This document shows, piece by piece, positions 1 through 5,053 of a stretch of DNA of 6,088 bases. The stretch comes from Euzebyaceae bacterium (GTDB lineage Bacteria > Actinomycetota > Nitriliruptoria > Euzebyales > Egibacteraceae): positions 1 to 6,088 of the forward strand of contig JACCXR010000079.1 in the NCBI GenBank assembly GCA_013696915.1. The letters are read 5' to 3'. Under the pieces are notes generated by a model. That model worked only from the letters and a program-made list of their open reading frames with translations. It did no database searches and was not told where the DNA came from. Position numbers and translations under genes: made by a program. Each line of letters starts with the position of its first letter. Within the stretch, counting starts at the first letter, position 1.

Positions 1-1
1 G

Positions 2-91
2 CCCCGCGCCCCGGCCGCGCGGGCCGGCGACGCCGTCGCCGACGCCGTCCGGTCCTTCGCCCGACTGGCCGCGTTCGACCGGGCGGCGTGA
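2..91 (+). CDS. C-terminal end of an unidentified protein (5' truncated by window)
   Basis: An open frame runs from the window edge to a TGA at 89-91 and encodes 29 residues rich in Ala, Arg and Asp. The end reads as a short amphipathic helix (…VRSFARLAAFDRAA). Codon third positions are almost all G or C, as in the confirmed genes of the window, which supports real coding sequence. A promoter-like element and the next gene follow within 41 bp. The fragment is too short to name a family. It could be the tail of many helical proteins, so no function is proposed. Confidence 0.5.
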   Translation, partial: PRAPAARAGDAVADAVRSFARLAAFDRAA

Positions 92-116
92 ACGCTCGCC
101 GGCCGGCGGCGGCTGC

Positions 117-122
117 TACAGT
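117..122 (+). promoter_or_regulatory. Candidate -10 element (TACAGT) for the HPRT-like gene
   Basis: TACAGT fits the actinobacterial -10 pattern TANNNT and ends 9 nt before the ATG at 132. Transcription would then start at or very near the start codon, giving a leaderless mRNA, which is common in Actinomycetota. Consistent with this, no Shine-Dalgarno sequence is seen upstream of the ATG. No convincing -35 hexamer is visible. The call rests on one hexamer and its spacing. Confidence 0.4.
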
Positions 123-131
123 CCGCGCGCG

Positions 132-722
132 ATGGAGCACGCCCTGCGGCTGCGGTGGGACCGGGCGACCATCGCCGCGCGGGTGGCCGAGCTCGGGGCC
201 CGGATCACCGCCGCCTACGCCGGCCGGGACCTGCTGATGGTGACCGTCCTCAAGGGCGGCGCGGTCTTCCTCGCAGACCTCGTCCGCGCAGTGGACGCGG
301 ACGTCGACGTCGACTTCCTCGCCGTGCGGCTCCTCCACTCGGGCACGTCCGGCTCCGTCGGCATCTCCAAGGACCTCGAGGTCGACATCGCCGGACGGGA
401 CGTGCTGCTCGTCGAGGACGTCATCCGCAGCGGGCTCACCATGTCCCACCTCGTGCGGACGCTGGCGGCGCGGGACCCCGCGTCCGTCCGCGTCTGCACG
501 CTGCTCGACGGGATCGACCGGCGGCGCGTCAGCGTGCCGGTCGACCACGTCGGGTTCGAGGTCGGATCCGAGCTGCTCGTCGGGTACGGGCTGGACCTCG
601 ACGGGTGGTTCCGCAACTGCCCCGACCTGTGGGAGGTGGTCGACGAGCGGGCCGTCAGAGCGTCGCCGCTCGCCGCCCTGGCGCGTATCCGCTCGATTGA
701 GGGGGCATCCCCGCGCACGTAG
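132..722 (+). CDS. Hypoxanthine phosphoribosyltransferase-like protein with altered base-binding residues
   Basis: This 196-residue protein has the length and motif order of bacterial 6-oxopurine phosphoribosyltransferases, which make IMP or GMP from PRPP and a purine base. Seen in order: the pyrophosphate loop VLKGG (residues 39-43); a hood/flexible loop region (61-82); the PRPP-binding motif VLLVEDVIRSGLT (91-103); CTLLDGIDRR (122-131); and VGYGLDLDGWFRN (150-162), where the Asp-Tyr-family metal/PPi Asp is kept as D155. Several base-contacting positions differ from the family: the catalytic Asp of EDIIDTG is Arg99, the purine-contacting Lys of LLDK is Gly127, the stacking aromatic (human Phe186) is Leu148, and the flexible-loop Ser-Tyr is Leu-Leu. 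The PRPP site looks intact. It is probably a type I PRTase paralogue with a different substrate or a regulatory role; a weakened HPRT is also possible. The ATG start is chosen because the N-terminus aligns with the family and a -10 element lies just upstream. Confidence 0.85.
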   Translation: MEHALRLRWDRATIAARVAELGARITAAYAGRDLLMVTVLKGGAVFLADLVRAVDADVDVDFLAVRLLHSGTSGSVGISKDLEVDIAGRDVLLVEDVIRSGLTMSHLVRTLAARDPASVRVCTLLDGIDRRRVSVPVDHVGFEVGSELLVGYGLDLDGWFRNCPDLWEVVDERAVRASPLAALARIRSIEGASPRT

Positions 723-725
723 ACT
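697..725 (+). promoter_or_regulatory. Promoter of the DUF151 gene, embedded in the end of the upstream gene
   Basis: TTGAGG (697-702) and TAGACT (720-725) are separated by 17 nt, matching the housekeeping-sigma -35/-10 arrangement. Transcription should start around 731-733, leaving a leader of about 35 nt before the GTG at 766. The -35 lies in the coding end of the HPRT-like gene, and the TAG of the -10 is that gene's stop codon. Confidence 0.6.
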
Positions 726-752
726 CGCCGTACGGCCACCCGGCGAGTCCGG

Positions 753-760
753 GGAAGGAG
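753..760 (+). promoter_or_regulatory. Ribosome binding site fixing the DUF151 start
   Basis: GGAAGGAG lies 5 nt before the GTG at 766. It decides against the longer in-frame start TTG at 697, which overlaps the upstream gene and would add 23 residues that do not resemble the family. Confidence 0.8.
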
Positions 761-765
761 TCGAC

Positions 766-1239
766 GTGATCGAGCTGGAACTGGTCGGGGTGCGCGTCGA
801 GTTGCCGCACAACCAGCCGATTGTGCTGTTGAAGGAGCGGGCGGGAGACCGCTTCCTCCCCATCTGGATCGGTGGGGTGGAGGCGACCTCGATCGCCTTC
901 GCGCTCCAGGGGGTGGTGACGTCGCGGCCGATGACCCACGACCTCATGCGCGACCTGCTGTCCAATCTCGAGGTCAGCGTCGACCGCATCGTCGTGACCG
1001 AACTGCGTGAGGGCACGTTCTACGCGGAGATCCGGATGACGTCGGACGGCGAGTCCGTGACGGTGTCGTCGCGGCCCTCCGACGCGATCGCGCTCGCCGT
1101 GCGGGCGACCGTCCCGATCTTCGCCGACGAGTCGGTCCTCGAGGAGGCGGGGATCCACATCGACGAGGAGGAGGAGTCCGACGAGGTCGAGCAGTTCAAG
1201 GAGTTCCTGGAGCAGGTCACCCCCGAGGACTTCCGCTAG
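766..1239 (+). CDS. DUF151 / bifunctional nuclease family protein (Rv1829-like)
   Basis: This 157-residue protein matches the actinobacterial DUF151 (BFN) family along its length. Seen motifs: NQPIVLLKE near the N-terminus (16-24), LPIWIG (31-36), THDLMRDLL (57-65), EGTFYAEI (82-89), RPSDAIALAVR (103-113), an acidic stretch (133-142) and a closing KEFLEQVTPEDF resembling mycobacterial Rv1829. Plant and bacterial members have been reported to have DNase/RNase activity, but the role in actinobacteria is not settled, and nuclease activity here is inferred from the family only. No signal peptide or membrane segment is present, so it should be cytoplasmic. The start is GTG with a strong ribosome binding site and its own promoter. 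It is followed after 158 bp by the MerR gene that is also its neighbour in mycobacteria, so a conserved functional link is likely. Confidence 0.92.
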   Translation: MIELELVGVRVELPHNQPIVLLKERAGDRFLPIWIGGVEATSIAFALQGVVTSRPMTHDLMRDLLSNLEVSVDRIVVTELREGTFYAEIRMTSDGESVTVSSRPSDAIALAVRATVPIFADESVLEEAGIHIDEEEESDEVEQFKEFLEQVTPEDFR

Positions 1240-1307
1240 AGCCCATGGCGCCTGACCCCGGACGCGGCCGTTCGGACCGCGGGCCCTTATCCGGTGGCGG
1301 CACCTCC

Positions 1308-1337
1308 TTGACCCCCCGCCCCGCCGAGGCGTACGGT
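1308..1337 (+). promoter_or_regulatory. Promoter of the MerR-family regulator gene
   Basis: TTGACC (1308-1313) and TACGGT (1332-1337) are separated by 18 nt and lie in the 158-bp spacer after the DUF151 gene. The predicted start near 1344 gives a leader of about 54 nt. The -35 matches the consensus in its first five bases. Confidence 0.55.
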
Positions 1338-1345
1338 TCCCATCT

Positions 1346-1360
1346 GCCGTAATTACCGGC
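1346..1360 (+). promoter_or_regulatory. AT-rich dyad in the MerR-gene leader, candidate operator
   Basis: The perfect 8-bp palindrome GTAATTAC (1349-1356) is overlapped by a slightly offset inverted repeat, GCCG (1346-1349) and CGGC (1357-1360). It lies immediately downstream of the predicted transcription start. An uninterrupted TAATTA is striking in a region this GC-rich. It could be an autoregulatory or other regulator binding site. No transcription factor can be assigned from sequence alone. Confidence 0.35.
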
Positions 1361-1397
1361 CTGGCATCCTGCCCGGTCGAGCGAGGGGAGTGCCGTC

Positions 1398-1916
1398 ATG
1401 GCGTCGCAATCAAGCCGTTCCAGCGCGCGGCCCCGGGACATCCCGCTGCCGGGCCTCGGCGACGGGCCCGCGGGCTACCGGGGTCCGGCGGTCTGCAAGA
1501 TCGTCGGGATCAGCTACCGCCAGCTCGACTACTGGACCACGACCGGGCTGGTGACGCCCTCGATCCGCGACGCGGAGGGCTCGGGGTCCCAGCGGCTGTA
1601 CGGCTTCGAGGACATCGTGATGCTGAAGGTGGTGAAGAACCTCCTCGACGCGGGGGTCAGCCTCCAGCGGATCCGGTCGGCGATCGAGTTCGTCCGCGAG
1701 CGGGGCCTCTCCCTGCGGAACATCACCCTGCTCAGCGACGGCAGCAAGGTCTACGCCCTGGACGACGACCTCCAGATCATCGACCTGCTCCAGCGCGGCC
1801 AGGGGGTCTTCGCGATCGCGCTCGACCCCGTGTACGCCGAGCTCGAGGCCGACATCACCAGCCTGCCCGCCGAACGGGCGGATTCTCCGCAGACGGACGC
1901 CGCGATCGGAGGCTGA
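1398..1916 (+). CDS. MerR-family transcriptional regulator (Rv1830/ResR-like)
   Basis: This 172-residue protein has a MerR-type winged helix-turn-helix at about residues 27-100: GYRGPAVCKIVGISYRQLDYW is the recognition-helix region, followed by TPSI…GSGSQRLYGFEDI (the wing) and LLDAGVSLQRIRSAI. The C-terminal part (about 104-160) contains NITLLSDG and LLQRGQGVFAIAL, which are characteristic of the mycobacterial Rv1830 type rather than of metal-sensing MerR proteins. No Cys-rich effector loop is present; the only Cys is C33. Rv1830 (ResR/McdR) has been linked to growth and cell-division control in mycobacteria; that role is carried over by similarity only. The first 26 residues are a poorly conserved Ser/Arg/Pro-rich extension. 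The ATG is preceded by GAGGGGAG (1383-1390, 7-nt spacing), and the gene has its own promoter. Its position after the DUF151 gene and before glycine decarboxylase matches the mycobacterial gene order. Confidence 0.93.
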   Translation: MASQSSRSSARPRDIPLPGLGDGPAGYRGPAVCKIVGISYRQLDYWTTTGLVTPSIRDAEGSGSQRLYGFEDIVMLKVVKNLLDAGVSLQRIRSAIEFVRERGLSLRNITLLSDGSKVYALDDDLQIIDLLQRGQGVFAIALDPVYAELEADITSLPAERADSPQTDAAIGG

Positions 1917-1921
1917 CCGGA

Positions 1922-1945
1922 CCGCCCTCCGCCGGGAGGGGGCGG
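1922..1945 (+). terminator. Hairpin after the MerR gene, possible terminator
   Basis: CCCTCC (1925-1930) pairs perfectly with GGAGGG (1935-1940) across a GCCG loop. The stem extends by CCG (1922-1924) with CGG (1943-1945) past a two-base bulge. It begins 5 nt after the TGA of the regulator gene. There is no T-tract, so it is at best an actinobacterial-type hairpin terminator. It could instead be part of the gcvPA regulatory region, because it covers the place where the -35 should be. Confidence 0.4.
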
Positions 1946-1947
1946 GG

Positions 1948-1953
1948 TAGAAT
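1948..1953 (+). promoter_or_regulatory. Candidate -10 element (TAGAAT) for the gcvPA operon
   Basis: TAGAAT is a good -10 hexamer, 32 bp after the regulator stop codon. The expected -35 position (about 1925-1930) lies inside the hairpin arm and holds no TTGACA-like sequence, so the promoter may need an activator. The predicted start near 1960 gives a leader of about 90 nt. Confidence 0.45.
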
Positions 1954-1957
1954 CGCG

Positions 1958-2040
1958 GCGGGTCCCGGCGCGGACCCGGGCCCGCGACGGGCGCCCGGCC
2001 ATGACGGGCAGGGGTCCCCCGTCTGCCCGCCAGGACCCGC
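1958..2040 (+). other. Structured 5' leader of gcvPA with mutually exclusive pairings
   Basis: GGGTCC (1960-1965) can pair with GGACCC (1972-1977) as a local hairpin. Alternatively GCGGGTCC (1958-1965) can pair over 8 bp with GGACCCGC (2033-2040), which abuts the Shine-Dalgarno sequence at 2041-2046. In between, CGGGCAG (2005-2011) pairs with CTGCCCG (2023-2029), competing with GACGGG (2003-2008) and CCCGTC (2018-2023). The leader lacks the conserved cores of the glycine riboswitch. In GC-rich DNA such pairings arise easily, so a regulatory role is only a hypothesis. Confidence 0.3.
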
Positions 2041-2046
2041 AAGGAG
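2041..2046 (+). promoter_or_regulatory. Ribosome binding site fixing the gcvPA start
   Basis: AAGGAG lies 5 nt before the GTG at 2052. The upstream in-frame ATG at 2001 has no such site, and the 17 extra residues it would add do not fit the family N-terminus. Confidence 0.8.
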
Positions 2047-2051
2047 CACCC

Positions 2052-3431
2052 GTGGAGTTCTCCCCGCACACGGCCGACGACCTCGAGGCGATGCTCGCCG
2101 TCGTCGGCGTGACCGACCTCGACGCGCTGTTCGACCACATCCCGCCCACCTCCCGGCTCGGCCGGCCCCTCGACCTGGCCGCCGGCCTGACCGAGGACGA
2201 GGTGCTCGGCCGGATGGGCCGGCTCGCGGCGGCGAACCGGACGGACGCGGTGTGCTTCGCCGGCGGCGGGGCCTACGACCACGTCGTCCCTTCGGTGGTC
2301 GGGGCGCTGGTGTCACGCGGCGAGCTGCTGACGGCGTACACGCCGTACCAGCCCGAGGTCAGCCAGGGGATGCTCCAGGCACTGTTCGAGTACCAGACCG
2401 TGATCTGCGAGCTCACCGGGCTGCCGGTCGCCAACGCCAGCCTCTACGACGGCGGCAGCGCCGTCGCCGAGGCGGTCTCGATGGCCTGCGCGGCCACGCG
2501 GCGCAACGGCGTCGTGCTGTCCGGGGCCCTCGACGCGCCGTCGCGCCGGATCGTCCGGACCTACGGCCACCCGCTCGGTCGCGCCGTCGCAGAGGTCGCG
2601 TGCGACCCCGCCTCTGGCCGGACGCCGGTGACCGCCCTACCGGCGGACAGCGCCGCCGTCGTAGTCGCCCAGCCCAACGCCCTCGGCGTGGTCGAGGACG
2701 TCCGCGCCCACGCCGAGGGGGCGCACGCCGCGGGCGCGAAGCTCATCGTCAAGCTGGAACCCACGGCCGTCGGCCTGCTCGCGACGCCGGGCAGCCAGGG
2801 CGCCGATCTCGTCGTCGGCGAGGGCCAGCCGCTCGGCCAGGGCCTGCAGTTCGGCGGCCCGACGTTCGGGTTCCTCGCCTGCACGGGCGATCAGGTCCGC
2901 CGGCTCCCCGGGCGGATCGTGGGCGAGACCGTCGACCACCGCGGCACCCGCGGCTACGTCATGACGCTCCGCGCCCGCGAGCAGGACATCCGCCGCGAAC
3001 GCGCGACGTCGAACATCTGCACGAACCAGACGCTCAACGCCGTGGCGGCGTTGATCTACCTCACGTGGCTCGGCCCGCAGGGCCTGCGCGACCTCGCCCG
3101 CAACTGCCTGGTCCTGGCGCGGTACGCCGCCGAGCGCCTGACCGCCGTCGACGGCGTGGAGCTGGCGGTCGACGGGCCGTTCCTCAAGGAGTTCGCCGTC
3201 CGGCTCGACGTCGCCGACCCGCACGCCGCCGTCGGGGCGCTGCACGAGGCGGGGTACCTCATCGGCCCGGTGGTCGGTGACGGACCGGCCGCCGGCGCGG
3301 TGATGGTCGCCACGACCGAGCGGCGGACCCGTGCGGAGATCGACGGGCTGGCCGAGGCGCTCCGGGGGGTGCTCCGAGAGCTGGGCTCGGGCCTCGCGGG
3401 CGTCGGGGCCTCGCGCGGGCGGGGGGCGTAA
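2052..3431 (+). CDS. gcvPA: Glycine dehydrogenase (decarboxylating) subunit 1, P-protein alpha
   Basis: This 459-residue protein is the N-terminal-half subunit of the glycine cleavage P-protein. With GcvPB it decarboxylates glycine and passes the aminomethyl group to lipoyl-GcvH in the cytoplasm. Hallmarks seen: an N-terminal ADDLEAMLAVVGV helix; GGGAYDHVVPSVV; the highly conserved TAYTPYQPEVSQG (residues 94-106); FEYQTVICELTGLPVANASLYDG; GPTFGFLAC; and TSNICTNQTLNA…LIYLTWLGPQGL. Length is normal for split alpha subunits (about 440-460). The PLP lysine is not in this subunit, as expected. It ends in a short Gly/Arg-rich tail. The gene overlaps nothing and is followed 3 nt later by gcvPB, so the two are co-transcribed and probably translationally coupled. 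A -10 element and a structured leader precede it. The organism carries the split form, unlike the fused GcvP of mycobacteria. Confidence 0.96.
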   Translation: MEFSPHTADDLEAMLAVVGVTDLDALFDHIPPTSRLGRPLDLAAGLTEDEVLGRMGRLAAANRTDAVCFAGGGAYDHVVPSVVGALVSRGELLTAYTPYQPEVSQGMLQALFEYQTVICELTGLPVANASLYDGGSAVAEAVSMACAATRRNGVVLSGALDAPSRRIVRTYGHPLGRAVAEVACDPASGRTPVTALPADSAAVVVAQPNALGVVEDVRAHAEGAHAAGAKLIVKLEPTAVGLLATPGSQGADLVVGEGQPLGQGLQFGGPTFGFLACTGDQVRRLPGRIVGETVDHRGTRGYVMTLRAREQDIRRERATSNICTNQTLNAVAALIYLTWLGPQGLRDLARNCLVLARYAAERLTAVDGVELAVDGPFLKEFAVRLDVADPHAAVGALHEAGYLIGPVVGDGPAAGAVMVATTERRTRAEIDGLAEALRGVLRELGSGLAGVGASRGRGA

Positions 3432-3434
3432 GCC

Positions 3435-5042
3435 GTGCCGGTCATGGGGCCGCTGCGGATCGCCGAACCGACCGTGTTCGACAAGTCCCGCCCCGGCCGG
3501 CGCGCGGCGGTCTTCCCCCGCCCGGACGTGCCCGACGTCGACCCCCGGGCGGTCCTGCCGGGCGTCGAGCTGGCGTCGGCGCCGCCCGCGCTGCCAGAGA
3601 TCGGCGAGCTCGACCTCGTGCGCCACTTCACGCGGCTGTCGCACCGCAACCACGGCATCGACGTCGGCTTCTATCCGCTGGGCTCCTGCTCGATGAAGTA
3701 CAACCCCCGGCAGGCCGAAGCCGCGGCCGGGCTGTCCGGGTTCCGGAACCTGCACCCGTGGGCGCCGGACACCGCCGCGCAGGGCACGTTGGAGCTGCTC
3801 TGGGCGCTCGAGCAGTGGCTGGTGGAGCTGACGGGGCTGTCCGCCGCCACGCTGCAGCCGGCCGCGGGCGCGCACGGCGAACTGACCGGTCTCATGCTGA
3901 TGCGCGCGTACCACGAGGACCGCGGCGACGCCCGCCGGTCGATCGTGGTGCCGGACTCGGCCCACGGCACCAACCCGGCGAGCGCCGCGATGTGCGGCTA
4001 CGAGGTCGTGACCGTGCCGTCCGGCGCCGACGGCCTCGTCGACGTCGACGCGCTGGATGGCCTGGTCGACGAGCACACCGCCGGTCTGATGCTGACCAAC
4101 CCGAACACGGTCGGGCTGTTCGAGGTCGAGATCGAGCGTATCGCGGCCGTCCTCCACCGCGTCGGCGCGCTGCTGTACTACGACGGGGCGAACTTCAACG
4201 CCATCTGCGGCCGGGTGCGGCCCGGCGACATGGGATTCGACGTCGTCCACCTCAACGTGCACAAGACGTTCGCCACGCCGCACGGTGGCGGCGGCCCGGG
4301 AGCCGGGCCGGTCGTCGTCAGCGGACGGCTCGCGCCGTACCTGCCGGCGCCCGCGGTCGTGCGATCCGACGACGGGGCGGGCGGCCACCGCTATGGCTGG
4401 GACGCCGACCGGCCGAAGTCGATCGGCCGGCTGCACGGCTTCCACGGCAACACCGGCATCCTCCTGCGCGCCTACAGCTACCTGCTCGCCCACGGCGGGG
4501 ACGGCCTGGCGAACATGAGCGCGAAGGCCGTCCTGGGTGCCCGCTACGTCGCAGCGCAGGTGACCGACGTGCTCCCGCTCGGCTACGCCGAACACCCGCC
4601 GATGCACGAGTTCGTCTCGACCGGCAAGGGGCTGCGCGCGCACGGCGTCCGCGTCACCGACCTCTGCAAGCGGCTGATCGACCTCGGCTACCACCCGCCG
4701 ACGAACTACTTCCCGCTGATCGTCGAGGAAGCTTTGATGGTCGAGCCGACGGAGTCGGAGTCCCGCGAGACGCTCGACGGCTTCGCGCAGGCGCTGCGGC
4801 GCATCGTCGCCGAGGCCGCCGACGACCCCGAACTGCTCCACGACGCCCCCGTCACGACGCCGGTGGGCCGGCTGGACGAGGGCAAGGCGGGCCGCGAGCT
4901 CGTGCTGCGGTGGCGCCCGCCGGGCGGCGGTGCGGCGGCCGGCGGTGGGGCGGCCGCTGGTGGGGCGGCCGGTGGTGGGGCGGCCGGTGGTGGGGCGGCC
5001 GGCGGTGGGGCGGCCGGTGGTGCGGTCGCGACGCCCGCCTAG
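3435..5042 (+). CDS. gcvPB: Glycine dehydrogenase (decarboxylating) subunit 2, P-protein beta, with repeat-derived Gly/Ala tail
   Basis: This 535-residue protein is the PLP-binding half of the P-protein. Seen: FDKSRPGRRA near the N-terminus; YPLGSCSMKYNPR (from residue 80); DSAHGTNPASAAMCGYEVV; YYDGANFNAI; the PLP lysine K277 in LNVHKTFATPHGGGGPG; LHGFHGNTGILLRAYSYL; and TNYFPLIVEEALMVEPTE. The conserved family sequence ends at about LRWRPP (residue 496). The last 39 residues are Gly/Ala-rich and encoded by a 15-bp tandem repeat, making the protein longer than the usual 480-500 residues. The GTG start lies 3 nt after the gcvPA stop; a G-rich stretch (3417-3426) precedes it, but no clear Shine-Dalgarno. 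The in-frame ATG at 3444 is a possible alternative that shortens the protein by only 3 residues. The nei-like gene follows 11 nt downstream. Confidence 0.95.
   Translation: MPVMGPLRIAEPTVFDKSRPGRRAAVFPRPDVPDVDPRAVLPGVELASAPPALPEIGELDLVRHFTRLSHRNHGIDVGFYPLGSCSMKYNPRQAEAAAGLSGFRNLHPWAPDTAAQGTLELLWALEQWLVELTGLSAATLQPAAGAHGELTGLMLMRAYHEDRGDARRSIVVPDSAHGTNPASAAMCGYEVVTVPSGADGLVDVDALDGLVDEHTAGLMLTNPNTVGLFEVEIERIAAVLHRVGALLYYDGANFNAICGRVRPGDMGFDVVHLNVHKTFATPHGGGGPGAGPVVVSGRLAPYLPAPAVVRSDDGAGGHRYGWDADRPKSIGRLHGFHGNTGILLRAYSYLLAHGGDGLANMSAKAVLGARYVAAQVTDVLPLGYAEHPPMHEFVSTGKGLRAHGVRVTDLCKRLIDLGYHPPTNYFPLIVEEALMVEPTESESRETLDGFAQALRRIVAEAADDPELLHDAPVTTPVGRLDEGKAGRELVLRWRPPGGGAAAGGGAAAGGAAGGGAAGGGAAGGGAAGGAVATPA
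4926..5030 (+). repeat. 15-bp tandem repeat, about 7 units, at the 3' end of gcvPB
   Basis: Seven consecutive units follow the pattern GGN-GGT-GGG-GCG-GCC, starting at 4926, 4941, 4956, 4971, 4986, 5001 and 5016. Units 4 and 5 (4971-5000) are identical; units 2, 3 and 6 differ from them by one or two bases, and the first and last are more degenerate. Each unit encodes Gly-Gly-Gly-Ala-Ala or a close variant, so copy-number change keeps the gcvPB frame. The G-rich strand has runs of 2-4 G that could form non-B structures. This looks like a minisatellite arisen by slippage. Confidence 0.9.
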
Positions 5043-5053
5043 CGAACTCCCCG

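Noticed and set aside
697..765. TTG start extending the DUF151 protein by 23 residues
   Set aside because: GTG at 766 has a strong ribosome binding site and begins where the family begins. The TTG is better explained as part of a -35 element.
1264..1280. Hairpin GCGG…CCGC after the DUF151 gene as a terminator
   Set aside because: Only four base pairs before a C-A mismatch, and no T-tract; too weak to annotate in this base composition.
2001..2051. ATG start extending GcvPA by 17 residues
   Set aside because: There is no Shine-Dalgarno before it, and AAGGAG precedes the GTG at 2052, where family similarity starts.
1954..2051. Glycine riboswitch upstream of gcvPA
   Set aside because: Considered because of the gene downstream, but the conserved glycine-aptamer core segments are not seen, and the leader is shorter than a tandem glycine riboswitch.
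1410..2282. Minus-strand open frame of 290 codons opposite the MerR gene
   Set aside because: Antisense shadow of the regulator and the start of gcvPA; Arg/Val/Pro-rich with no motif.
2637..4841. Minus-strand open frame of 734 codons opposite gcvPA and gcvPB
   Set aside because: The plus strand over the same interval encodes two clearly recognised P-protein subunits. The antisense product is Arg/Val/Asp-rich with no recognisable motif, typical of a shadow frame in GC-rich DNA.
3758..5053. Upstream 432 codons of the long frame that ends in the DNA glycosylase
   Set aside because: This part is Arg-rich shadow of gcvPB. The true glycosylase must start at the GTG at 5054 so that the catalytic Pro is residue 2.
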